NCBI GenBank assembly: GCA_050331695.1
Contig: JBHJGP010000003.1
Location: 248,001 to 312,000, forward strand
Source of the DNA: JBHJGP01 sp050331695
GTDB taxonomy: Bacteria > Pseudomonadota > Alphaproteobacteria > Geminicoccales > Geminicoccaceae
DNA: 64,000 nt
Direction of reading: 5' to 3'
Shown: one piece after another, positions 26,371 to 34,403 of the stretch
Position numbering within the stretch: position 1 is the stretch's first letter
Layout: the number at the start of each line of letters is the position of its first letter
Translations under genes and position numbers: made by a program
Notes under the pieces: generated by a model
What the model was told of the DNA's origin: nothing
Database searches by the model: none
The model's input: the letters and a program-made list of their open reading frames with translations, nothing else

Positions 26371-26399
26371 GGCCCCGGGTCCGAGACGTGTCCGGGGCC
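26371..26399 (+). repeat. GC-rich inverted repeat upstream of tpiA
   Basis: A perfect eight-base inverted repeat, GGCCCCGG (26371-26378) and CCGGGGCC (26392-26399), with a 13-base loop and TTT just after. It lies 57 bases before the tpiA ATG in a divergent region where no upstream gene on either strand needs terminating. It may be a leader hairpin that attenuates or stabilises the tpiA transcript; function is unproven. Confidence 0.45.
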
Positions 26400-26455
26400 T
26401 TTCCAGTCCGGCCCGGCTCGTGGTAGGTAGCGCAAACTTTTCCGGAGACGTGAGG

Positions 26456-27211
26456 ATGCCTCTGGCAGCTCCAGTTGTGTTCGGCAACTGGAAGATGCAC
26501 GGGCTGAGGGATGACGCGGAGGCGCAGGTCGCCGCGCTGGCATCCTATGCAGCGAAACAAGACGGCGGAACACTGGGCGTGTTCGTGCCGGCGACGTTGC
26601 TGAGCCTAGTGGCGGGCGCGCTTCGGGGCACCGGTATCTGGGTCGGAGGCCAGGACTGCCACGGCTCGCTCGAAGGGGCGCATACCGGCGACATTAGCGC
26701 GGTGATGCTCAGGGACGCGGGAGCGACGGCCGCGCTGGTCGGTCACTCGGAGCGGCGAACCGACCATCGCGAAACCGACGATATCGTTTTGGGCAAGGCG
26801 AAGGCGGCCCTCGACCAGGGCCTCCTGGCGGTCGTCTGCGTCGGTGAAACCGAACAGGAGCGGGACGCCGATCAGACGGAAGCCCGCCTCGCCAAGCAGA
26901 TCGAGGGCAGCATTCCAGACGGCGCCTCGGTGGATCAGCTGGTCGTGGCCTACGAGCCGGTCTGGGCTATCGGCACCGGCCGTACGCCGAACGCGCAACA
27001 GATCCGGCACGCCCATCAGTTTTTGCGCGAGCAGCTCGCTCAAAAACTTTCCGGCGGCGCCGGCGTTACGCTTCTCTATGGTGGTTCGGTCAAGCCGGAG
27101 AATGCAGCCGAGATCCTGGCGATCGATGGCGTGGACGGCGCTCTGGTCGGCGGCGCCAGCTTGAAACCGGAAAGCTTTCTCGCAATCCATGCCGCAGGTC
27201 TTTCCGGTTAG
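26456..27211 (+). CDS. tpiA: Triosephosphate isomerase
   Basis: Interconverts dihydroxyacetone phosphate and glyceraldehyde 3-phosphate. It has 251 residues. The catalytic lysine is in NWKM (Lys13), the histidine in VGHSERR and the glutamate in AYEPVWAIGTG; LYGGSVKPENA binds phosphate. The frame opens at 26420, but ATG 26456 fits the family start and has GGAG about nine bases upstream. It heads a plus-strand block that continues with secG, 39 bases later, as in many alphaproteobacteria. Confidence 0.97.
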   Translation: MPLAAPVVFGNWKMHGLRDDAEAQVAALASYAAKQDGGTLGVFVPATLLSLVAGALRGTGIWVGGQDCHGSLEGAHTGDISAVMLRDAGATAALVGHSERRTDHRETDDIVLGKAKAALDQGLLAVVCVGETEQERDADQTEARLAKQIEGSIPDGASVDQLVVAYEPVWAIGTGRTPNAQQIRHAHQFLREQLAQKLSGGAGVTLLYGGSVKPENAAEILAIDGVDGALVGGASLKPESFLAIHAAGLSG

Positions 27212-27250
27212 GGGCGGACGGCGGTTTCGAAGACATCAGGACTGAATGAG

Positions 27251-27589
27251 ATGACGACGATTGTTTTGGTGGTTCACCTGTTGCTTGCGCTCGCTTTGGT
27301 GGGCGTGATCCTGATTCAGCGCAGCGAAGGCGGGGCGCTCGGCTCCATGGGTGGTGCCGGCAGCGGCGGCGGTTTCGGCGGGCTGTTCACGGCCCGCGGC
27401 AGCGCCAATTTTCTGACCCGGACGACAGCGATCCTGGCGACCTGCTTTCTCGCGACCAGCCTGCTGCTCGCCATTCTCGCAAGCCACAACCGGGTTGCCG
27501 ACCCGGTTCTGGAGGGGCTGGGTGAAGAGGAGCCGGCGGTGGAAACGCCTGCCGAGCCGGCTGTGCCCCAGGCGCCGGTCGCCGATTGA
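27251..27589 (+). CDS. secG: Protein translocase subunit SecG
   Basis: A 112-residue inner-membrane protein of the SecYEG channel. Two membrane helices (about residues 3-21 and 58-78) flank a glycine-rich cytoplasmic loop, GSMGGAGSGGGFGGLF, that is diagnostic for SecG. The C-terminal 30 residues are acidic and proline-rich, as in other alphaproteobacteria. The start is ATG 27251. It is followed by a strong hairpin before pyrG. Confidence 0.94.
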   Translation: MTTIVLVVHLLLALALVGVILIQRSEGGALGSMGGAGSGGGFGGLFTARGSANFLTRTTAILATCFLATSLLLAILASHNRVADPVLEGLGEEEPAVETPAEPAVPQAPVAD

Positions 27590-27598
27590 TTTGGCTCA

Positions 27599-27642
27599 GG
27601 AGTTGAAGACGCCGGCGCTTCTCAACTCCCGGGTTGTGTTTT
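27599..27642 (+). terminator. Hairpin between secG and pyrG, possible terminator
   Basis: The arm GGAGTTGAAG (27599-27608) pairs with CTTC-TC-AACTCC (27618-27629), which has a two-base bulge, around a self-complementary CGCCGGCG loop. A T-rich run, TTGTGTTTT, follows at 27634-27642. It begins ten bases after the secG stop and ends 29 bases before pyrG. It could end or attenuate the tpiA-secG transcript. Confidence 0.5.
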
Positions 27643-27670
27643 CACGATTCCCGGTCAATAAGCGCGCGTG

Positions 27671-29299
27671 ATGGCGCGTTTCGTTTTCATCACCGGTGGC
27701 GTCGTTTCGTCGTTAGGCAAGGGGCTCGCTTCAGCGGCTCTCGGCGCCCTCCTCCAAGCCCGCGGATACCGTGTCAGGCTCAGGAAGCTCGACCCCTATT
27801 TGAACGTCGATCCGGGTACTATGTCGCCGTTTCAGCACGGTGAGGTGTTCGTCACCGATGACGGGGCCGAGACCGATCTCGATCTAGGCCACTATGAGCG
27901 GTTCACCGGCGTGCCGGCGCGGCGTTCGGACAGCGTTACCGCGGGTCGCATCTATTCGGACGTTCTCAGCCGCGAGCGGGACGGCGCCTATCTCGGCGGT
28001 ACGGTCCAAGTGATTCCCCACGTGACCGATGCGATCAAGGAGACCGTTCTCGCCGACACCGACGATGTGGATATCGTCCTCTGCGAGATTGGCGGCACGG
28101 TCGGCGACATCGAAGGGCTGCCGTTTCTCGAAGCGATCCGCCAATTGGGCTACGAATTCGGCCAAAATCAGGCGGTCTACGTCCACGTCACCCTGATCCC
28201 CTATTTGAGGTCGGCTGGCGAGCTCAAGACCAAGCCGACCCAGCATTCGGTCCGCGACCTCAGGGCGATCGGCATCCAGCCGGATATTTTGCTCTGCCGT
28301 TCGGAGCATCCCATTCCGGCGGACGCCCGACAAAAAATTTCGCTTCAGTGCAGCGTTCCAGCCGACGCGGTGATCCCTGCGCTCGATGTCGACACCATCT
28401 ATCAGGTACCGATCGACTATCACGAAGCCGGTTTCGACGTCGAAGTGCTCAAGAAGCTGGGTCTGCCCCACGAGCGCTATGTCGAACTCGAGCGGTGGCG
28501 AAAGGTCGTCAATGCCATTCGCAATCCGGAAGGTCAGGTGACGATCGCGGTCGTCGGCAAATATATCGAGCTCATGGACGCCTACAAATCTCTCGGCGAG
28601 GCGCTAACCCATGGCGGCATCGCCAACCGGGTGCGGGTGAAAACCCGTTGGCTGGATGCCGAGGTGTTCGAGCGCGACGATGCCGCCGCCCACCTGGCGG
28701 ATGTGAACGGCATCCTGGTCACGGGCGGCTTCGGCGAACGGGGTGACGACGGAAAGATCGCGGCGGTCACCTTTGCCCGCAAGCACCACATTCCCTTCTT
28801 CGGTATCTGCTTCGGAATGCAACTTGCGGTCGTCGAAGCGGCACGCAATCTGGCTGGCATCAACGGCGCGAATTCGACCGAGTTTGGCGAGTGTCCCGAT
28901 CCCGTGGTCGGCCTGATGACCGAGTGGGAGAAGGATGGAGCTCTCGAAAAACGAAGCGCCAACGGTAGGATGGGAGGCACGATGAGGCTTGGCTCCTATC
29001 CGGCGGAGCTCGGCGATGAGAGCCTGGTTGCCTCGATCTACGACGCTGATCGGATCGAGGAGCGCCACCGCCACCGCTACGAGGTGAACGTCAACTATCT
29101 GGAGCCGCTCGAGGCGGCTGGGATCCGTTTCTCCGGCATGTCACCGGATAAGCGGCTGCCCGAGATCATCGAGAACCCGGAGCATCCCTGGTTCGTTGGT
29201 GTTCAGTTCCATCCCGAGCTCAAATCGAGACCCTTCGAACCTCATCCGCTGTTCGCCTCCTTCGTCGAGGCTGCGGTCACCCAGTCGCGGTTGGTATGA
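27671..29299 (+). CDS. pyrG: CTP synthase
   Basis: Aminates UTP to CTP using ATP and glutamine. It has 542 residues. The synthase domain starts ARFVFITGGVVSSLGKG and contains the Walker-like loop and DPYLNVDPGTMSPFQHGEVFV. The C-terminal glutaminase has its cysteine in GICFGMQ and the His-Glu pair in QFHPELKS. ATG 27671 is preferred over the GTG three bases earlier. Its stop overlaps the kdsA start as ATGA. The secG-pyrG-kdsA-eno order is common in alphaproteobacteria. Confidence 0.98.
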   Translation: MARFVFITGGVVSSLGKGLASAALGALLQARGYRVRLRKLDPYLNVDPGTMSPFQHGEVFVTDDGAETDLDLGHYERFTGVPARRSDSVTAGRIYSDVLSRERDGAYLGGTVQVIPHVTDAIKETVLADTDDVDIVLCEIGGTVGDIEGLPFLEAIRQLGYEFGQNQAVYVHVTLIPYLRSAGELKTKPTQHSVRDLRAIGIQPDILLCRSEHPIPADARQKISLQCSVPADAVIPALDVDTIYQVPIDYHEAGFDVEVLKKLGLPHERYVELERWRKVVNAIRNPEGQVTIAVVGKYIELMDAYKSLGEALTHGGIANRVRVKTRWLDAEVFERDDAAAHLADVNGILVTGGFGERGDDGKIAAVTFARKHHIPFFGICFGMQLAVVEAARNLAGINGANSTEFGECPDPVVGLMTEWEKDGALEKRSANGRMGGTMRLGSYPAELGDESLVASIYDADRIEERHRHRYEVNVNYLEPLEAAGIRFSGMSPDKRLPEIIENPEHPWFVGVQFHPELKSRPFEPHPLFASFVEAAVTQSRLV

Positions 29300-30138
29300 G
29301 CGAGCCCGTCGAGCAAAGGACCACCCTGATCGGCTCCGCGGTTTTCGGCAACGACCAGCCAATATCGCTGATCGCCGGCCCCTGTCAGATTGAAAGCCGG
29401 GACCACGCGCTTCGAACCTCGGACCGCCTGGCCGCGATTGCCTCGCGCCTGAATATGGCACTCGTCTACAAAAGCTCATTCGACAAGGCCAATAGAACGA
29501 GTGCTCAAAGCGCCCGGGGCGTCGGGCTGGAACGGGGTCTTGAGATCCTGGCCGAGGTGAAGGAGACGACCGGCCTGGCAACGCTCACGGATGTCCACGA
29601 TGCGCATCAGTGCCGACCCGTCGCCGAGATTGTCGATGCGTTGCAGATACCGGCTTTCCTTTGCCGGCAGACCGACCTTCTCAAAGCTGCCGCCGAAACC
29701 GGCGCCGCGATCAATGTTAAGAAGGGCCAGTTCCTGGCACCGTGGGACATGGCCCAGGTGGCCGCCAAACTCGAAAGTTTCGGCGCCACCAAGCTCCTTT
29801 TGACCGAGCGAGGGGTCAGTTTCGGCTACAACACGCTCGTGTCGGACATGCGCGCTTTGCCGGTCATGGCGCAGACTGGCTGGCCGGTGATCTTCGATGC
29901 CACCCATTCGGTCCAGCAGCCGGGTGGCGCCGGCGCCACCAGTGGCGGCCAGCGGGAATTCGTGCCTGTGCTCGCGCGGGCGGCCACTGCTGTCGGCGTC
30001 GCTGGTCTGTTCATCGAAACCCACGAAGATCCCGACAACGCCCCGAGCGACGGTCCGAACATGGTCCCTCTCGATCACTTCGAGCCGCTTGTCAAACGTC
30101 TCAAAGACTTCGATCACCTTGCGAAGGTCGGATCGTAA
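29296..30138 (+). CDS. kdsA: 3-deoxy-8-phosphooctulonate (KDO 8-P) synthase
   Basis: Condenses arabinose 5-phosphate with phosphoenolpyruvate to make KDO 8-phosphate for lipopolysaccharide. It has 280 residues. Landmarks are IAGPCQIESRD, YKSSFDKANRTS, LTDVHD and FDATHSVQQPGG. Cys30 in the GPC motif occupies the position that binds metal in the metal-dependent class (Aquifex-type), where the E. coli enzyme has Asn, so a metal-dependent enzyme is predicted. The gene implies an LPS-bearing, Gram-negative envelope. It is coupled to pyrG by a four-base overlap and precedes eno by 19 bases. Confidence 0.96.
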   Translation: MSEPVEQRTTLIGSAVFGNDQPISLIAGPCQIESRDHALRTSDRLAAIASRLNMALVYKSSFDKANRTSAQSARGVGLERGLEILAEVKETTGLATLTDVHDAHQCRPVAEIVDALQIPAFLCRQTDLLKAAAETGAAINVKKGQFLAPWDMAQVAAKLESFGATKLLLTERGVSFGYNTLVSDMRALPVMAQTGWPVIFDATHSVQQPGGAGATSGGQREFVPVLARAATAVGVAGLFIETHEDPDNAPSDGPNMVPLDHFEPLVKRLKDFDHLAKVGS

Positions 30139-30157
30139 CCTACGGGAAGAAAGAAAA

Positions 30158-31432
30158 ATGTTTGAGATCATGGATGTCGTTGGCCGGGAAATCCTGGACA
30201 GTCGCGGCAATCCCACCGGCGAGGTCGATGTCAGCCTGAGTGGTGGCGGTTTCGGTCGAGCTGCGGTCCCGTCCGGCGCTTCGACCGGGGCACGCGAGGC
30301 CCTGGAGAAGCGTGACGGCGATAAGGCCCGCTATTTGGGTAAGGGTGTCCTTACGGCGGTCGAGGCGGTGAACGGCGAACTCTGCGACGCGGTGCTGGGA
30401 CGAGACGGCCGTGAGCAGACGGCGCTCGATCAGGTGATGATCGATCTCGATGGCACCGAGACCAAGTCGCGATTGGGTGCCAATGCCATTTTGGGCGTTA
30501 GCCTGGCGATCGCGAAGGCGGCTGCGGATCAGGCGGAGCTGCCGCTCTATCGCTATGTTGGCGGCAGTTTCGCCCGGACGCTGCCGGTGCCGATGATGAA
30601 CGTCATCAATGGCGGCGCCCATGCCGACAATCCGATCGACATCCAGGAGTTCATGATCATGCCGGTGGGCGCCGCGAGCTTCACCGAGGGCTTGCGCATG
30701 GGCGCGGAGGTCTTTCACGCACTCAAGAAAGGGCTCGCTGCCGATGGTCTCAACACCAATGTCGGCGATGAGGGCGGTTTCGCCCCGGATCTAGGCAGCG
30801 CCGACAAGGCTTTGGGCTTTATTGCCAAAGCCGTCGAGGCCGCGGGCTACAAGCTCGGTGACGATGTCGTCTTCGCCCTCGACGCCGCGGCTAGCGAGTT
30901 TTTCGAGAACGGAACCTACAAGCTGGATGGCGAAGGCAAACAGCTCGACGCGGCAGGGATGGTCGACTATCTGGCCGAGCTCTGCGAGCGCTATCCAATC
31001 CGCTCGGTCGAAGACGGCATGGCCGAGGATGACTGGGATGGCTGGGCTCAACTCACGACAAAGCTCGGTGATAGAATTCAACTTGTGGGTGATGACCTTT
31101 TCGTTACCAATCCGGCTATCCTGAGGGAGGGTATCACCAAGAACATCGCCAACGCGCTTCTGGTCAAAGTGAACCAGATCGGCTCGCTGACAGAGACCCT
31201 CGAGGCGGTCGAGACCGCGCATCGCGCTGGTTATCGGTCGGTCATGTCGCATAGGTCCGGCGAGACCGAAGACGCGACGATCGCCGATCTCGCGGTTGCC
31301 ACCAATTGCGGTCAGATCAAGACCGGCGCGCTTTCACGTTCGGATCGGCTTGCAAAATACAACCAACTGTTGAGAATTGAGGAGCAGCTCGGGCGGGCGG
31401 CGTACTATGCCGGCTCGCAAGCTTTCGGCTAG
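30158..31432 (+). CDS. eno: Enolase
   Basis: Converts 2-phosphoglycerate to phosphoenolpyruvate. It has 424 residues. Landmarks are REILDSRGNPTGEVDV, PSGASTGAREALE, NVINGGAHADN, GDEGGFAPDL, SVEDGMAEDDW, GDDLFVTN, LVKVNQIGSLTET and SHRSGETED. The frame runs on upstream within kdsA, but ATG 30158 is the family start, with GGGAAGA 8-14 bases before it. It is followed by ftsB, as usual in alphaproteobacteria and gammaproteobacteria. Confidence 0.98.
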   Translation: MFEIMDVVGREILDSRGNPTGEVDVSLSGGGFGRAAVPSGASTGAREALEKRDGDKARYLGKGVLTAVEAVNGELCDAVLGRDGREQTALDQVMIDLDGTETKSRLGANAILGVSLAIAKAAADQAELPLYRYVGGSFARTLPVPMMNVINGGAHADNPIDIQEFMIMPVGAASFTEGLRMGAEVFHALKKGLAADGLNTNVGDEGGFAPDLGSADKALGFIAKAVEAAGYKLGDDVVFALDAAASEFFENGTYKLDGEGKQLDAAGMVDYLAELCERYPIRSVEDGMAEDDWDGWAQLTTKLGDRIQLVGDDLFVTNPAILREGITKNIANALLVKVNQIGSLTETLEAVETAHRAGYRSVMSHRSGETEDATIADLAVATNCGQIKTGALSRSDRLAKYNQLLRIEEQLGRAAYYAGSQAFG

Positions 31433-31473
31433 CGTGACCGGCGACATCGACCGGCGTCAGGGGTTAGGCTTTC

Positions 31474-31794
31474 GTGATCAGGCGGACGAATGCGAAGGGA
31501 TTGATGGCGGCCATCGCGCTGACCGCCGTGGTCCTGTTCTACGTCTATCACGGCTTCATCGGTCAGCTGGGCTTCCTCTCCTATCGCGAGCTGTTGAAAG
31601 AGATCGAGGCCGCGGAGCGGGCGTTCGCGGAAGTCTCGAGCGAGCGCGAGGAGTTGGAGCGTCAGGTGCGTCGCCTGCGCGGGCCGGATGCCTCGTCGAT
31701 GGCCATCGAAGAAGCACTTCGGGCCTATGGCTATGTCCGCGAGGACGAACTCGTCTTTCTGCTCGACCCGGCGGAGACGGGCTCCCGCGAATAG
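31474..31794 (+). CDS. ftsB: Cell division protein FtsB/DivIC family
   Basis: A 106-residue bitopic protein: one N-terminal helix (about residues 9-27) and a periplasmic coiled coil (about residues 33-68, rich in Glu and Arg with leucine spacing), then a short globular end containing IEEALRAYGYVREDELVFLL, which matches the family's ARxxLGYxxPGE region. FtsB scaffolds the divisome with FtsL and FtsQ. The start is GTG 31474. It stands between eno and pdhA, its conserved alphaproteobacterial place. Confidence 0.88.
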   Translation: MIRRTNAKGLMAAIALTAVVLFYVYHGFIGQLGFLSYRELLKEIEAAERAFAEVSSEREELERQVRRLRGPDASSMAIEEALRAYGYVREDELVFLLDPAETGSRE

Positions 31795-31939
31795 CTGTTC
31801 GCTTGTCCTTCGCCGGCACCTATTATCAAAGGCGCGTGCGCTTCATGGACGATCCGATGCGGGCGAGCGCATAAGGGCAGAGCCGTCGGGAGCGTGCAAC
31901 CGTTCCGGGCGGCCGGATCAGGAAGGCAAGAAATAGCCG
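31795..31939. promoter_or_regulatory. Intergenic region before pdhA
   Basis: A 145-base gap that may contain the promoter of the pdh operon. A TATTAT at 31821-31826 could be a -10, but no good -35 stands at the right distance. GGAAGG (31921-31926) precedes the pdhA ATG by 13 bases. No small ORF or hairpin stands out. Confidence 0.3.
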
Positions 31940-32992
31940 ATGGCGACCAAAGCGACAGGCACGACCAAGCGCGGGCGAGGCGGATCGAGGCGCACGGACG
32001 CGAACGGCAAGACTAGCACCACCGGGGCGTCCCCTGATCGCGAAACGCTTTTAACCTACTATCGCGAGATGCTGCTGATCAGGCGCGTCGAGGAGAAGGC
32101 GGGTCAGCTCTATGGCATGGGTCTGATTGGCGGCTTCTGCCACCTCTACATCGGCCAGGAAGCGGTCGCGGTCGGCCTTCAGCACGCGATTACCAATAAA
32201 GACAGCGTCATTACCGGATACCGCGATCACGGCCACATGCTGACCTGCGGCATGGATCCGCGCCGAGTGATGGCCGAGCTGACCGGCCGGGCGGCGGGCT
32301 ATTCGAAGGGCAAGGGCGGCTCGATGCACATGTTCGCGCTCGAACAGCGCTTTTACGGCGGCCATGGCAGCGTCGGCGGTCAGGTACCTCTCGGGGCCGG
32401 CATCGCCTTCGCACACAAATATCGAGCCGATGGCGGCGTCTGCCTTTGCTACTTCGGCGACGGCGCCGCCAATCAGGGGCAGGTCTACGAGACCTTCAAC
32501 ATGGCCGCTCTCTGGGCTTTGCCCGTCGTCTTCGTCATCGAGAACAATCGCTACGGCATGGGAACGTCGGTCGAGCGGGCCGCCGCCGGACAGCGCCTGT
32601 GCGAGCGGGGTGCTGCTTACGGTATTCCGGGTCTCCAGGTTGACGGGATGGACGTGGTCGCGGTCCATGAAGCCGGCCTCAAGGCGGTGACGCGGGCCCG
32701 TGACGAGGGTCCCTACATCCTGGAAGCGATGACCTATCGCTACCGGGGACACTCCATGTCCGATCCGGCGAAGTATCGTTCGAAGGAGGAGGTTCAGGAG
32801 GTTCGGGAGCATCACGATCCGATCGACCAGCTACGTGCGCGCATGGCCGATGCCGGCCTGGTCGATGAGGCCGAGTTCAAGGCGATGGACAAAGAGATCA
32901 GGGCGGTGGTGAATGATGCTGCAACCTTCGCCCAGGACAGCCCGGAGCCCGGTCCGAGCGAACTCTTCACAGACGTCACCGTCGCCGCCTGA
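31940..32992 (+). CDS. pdhA: Pyruvate dehydrogenase E1 component, alpha subunit
   Basis: Forms the thiamine-diphosphate E1 heterotetramer with PdhB and decarboxylates pyruvate. It has 350 residues. After a basic, low-complexity N-terminus of about 30 residues come MLLIRRVEEKAGQLYGMG, GFCHLYIGQEAVAVG, the ThDP motif GDGAANQGQVYETFNMAALW with NN in VIENNRYGMGT, and the phosphorylation-loop-like YRYRGHSMSDP. It is the first gene of pdhA-pdhB-pdhC-lpdA-lipA. Confidence 0.97.
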   Translation: MATKATGTTKRGRGGSRRTDANGKTSTTGASPDRETLLTYYREMLLIRRVEEKAGQLYGMGLIGGFCHLYIGQEAVAVGLQHAITNKDSVITGYRDHGHMLTCGMDPRRVMAELTGRAAGYSKGKGGSMHMFALEQRFYGGHGSVGGQVPLGAGIAFAHKYRADGGVCLCYFGDGAANQGQVYETFNMAALWALPVVFVIENNRYGMGTSVERAAAGQRLCERGAAYGIPGLQVDGMDVVAVHEAGLKAVTRARDEGPYILEAMTYRYRGHSMSDPAKYRSKEEVQEVREHHDPIDQLRARMADAGLVDEAEFKAMDKEIRAVVNDAATFAQDSPEPGPSELFTDVTVAA

Positions 32993-33003
32993 GAGCGAGT
33001 GCC

Positions 33004-34389
33004 ATGCCGATCGAAATCCTGATGCCGGCGCTGTCGCCAACCATGACCGAGGGCAATCTCGGCAAGTGGCTGAAGCGGGAAGGGGATGCGGTCGCCACCG
33101 GCGACGTCATCGCCGAAATCGAAACCGATAAGGCGACGATGGAGATCGAGGCGGTCGATGAGGGGGTTTTGGGACGGATCCTGGTACCGGAAGGTGCCGA
33201 AAACGTCCCCGTTAACCAGCCGATCGCTCTCCTCCTAGCCGAGGGCGAGGACGAAGCGGATCTTAAGGAACCGGCGCAGGCCCCTGAGCCGGGCTCGACG
33301 TCAAATGGTCACGATCAGGCGCCGTCCGGGTCCAGTGTTGGGGATCCACCGGCGCAGCCTGCGGCCCAAACGCTGCCTGAGCCCGAGGTGGCATCCGATA
33401 CCCAAATGGTCACGCTTACGGTGCGCGAGGCTCTTCGCGACGCGATGGCCGAGGAGATGCGGCGCGACGAGCACGTCTTTTTGATGGGCGAGGAGGTCGC
33501 TGAATATCAGGGCGCCTATAAGGTCAGCCAAGGCCTATTGGAGGAGTTCGGTCCGAAGCGGGTGATCGACACGCCGATCACCGAATACGGGTTCGCCGGT
33601 ATCGGCGTCGGCGCCGCGATGGCGGGCTTGCGGCCGATCGTCGAGTTCATGACCTGGAACTTCGCCATGCAGGCGATCGATCACATCATCAATTCCGCGG
33701 CCAAGACGCTCTATATGGCCGGCGGCGCGCTCGGCTCACCGATCGTCTTCCGAGGACCCAACGGCGCCGCGGCGCGCGTGGCGGCCCAACACAGCCAGGA
33801 GTTCAGCACCTTCTACGGCCATTGTCCGGGGCTGAAGGTGGTTGCACCCTTCTCCGCAGGCGATGCAAAGGGGCTGTTGAAGGCGGCGATCCGCGATCCC
33901 AATCCGGTCGTCTTTCTCGAGAACGAGATCCTCTACGGGCAGAGCTTCGAAGTGCCCGAGGATCCCGACTTCATCGTGCCCATCGGCCGGGCCAAGATCG
34001 TCCGCGAGGGTGCGGACGTGACCATCACGGCCTATTCGCTGATGGTCCGCCGGGCCCTCGACGCCGCCGACGCGCTCGTCGGTGAAGGCATCGAGGCCGA
34101 GGTCATCGATCTACGCACTATCCGGCCCCTCGACACGGATACCGTCGTGGGTTCAGTGAAAAAGACCATTCGGCTGGTGTCGGTTGAAGAGGGCTGGCCC
34201 CGGTTCGGCATGGGCGCGGAACTGGCCATGGTGATGATGGAGGACGCCTTCGACTATCTGGACGCGCCGGTCGTTCGGGTGACGGGCAAGGACGTGCCCA
34301 TGCCCTACGCCGCCAATCTGGAGCGTCTGGCCATCCCGCAGGTCGAGGACGTCGTCGCGGCGGCCAAAGCCGTCTGTTACCGAAACTGA
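33004..34389 (+). CDS. pdhB: Pyruvate dehydrogenase E1 beta subunit with N-terminal lipoyl domain
   Basis: A 461-residue E1-beta. Residues 1-80 are a complete lipoyl domain (EILMPALSPTMTEGNLGKW; the lipoylated lysine is Lys43 in ETDKATME). A proline- and acid-rich linker covers about residues 82-135. The catalytic domain follows: VREALRDAMAEEM, FLMGEEVAEYQGAYKVS, DTPITEYGFAGIGVGAAM, FMTWNFAMQAIDHIINSAAK and RTIRPLDTDTV. A lipoyl domain on E1-beta is known from alphaproteobacteria, but there E2 has one as well. Here it is the only lipoyl domain in the operon. Confidence 0.97.
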   Translation: MPIEILMPALSPTMTEGNLGKWLKREGDAVATGDVIAEIETDKATMEIEAVDEGVLGRILVPEGAENVPVNQPIALLLAEGEDEADLKEPAQAPEPGSTSNGHDQAPSGSSVGDPPAQPAAQTLPEPEVASDTQMVTLTVREALRDAMAEEMRRDEHVFLMGEEVAEYQGAYKVSQGLLEEFGPKRVIDTPITEYGFAGIGVGAAMAGLRPIVEFMTWNFAMQAIDHIINSAAKTLYMAGGALGSPIVFRGPNGAAARVAAQHSQEFSTFYGHCPGLKVVAPFSAGDAKGLLKAAIRDPNPVVFLENEILYGQSFEVPEDPDFIVPIGRAKIVREGADVTITAYSLMVRRALDAADALVGEGIEAEVIDLRTIRPLDTDTVVGSVKKTIRLVSVEEGWPRFGMGAELAMVMMEDAFDYLDAPVVRVTGKDVPMPYAANLERLAIPQVEDVVAAAKAVCYRN

Positions 34390-34403
34390 AGGGAGCTGAC
34401 GGC

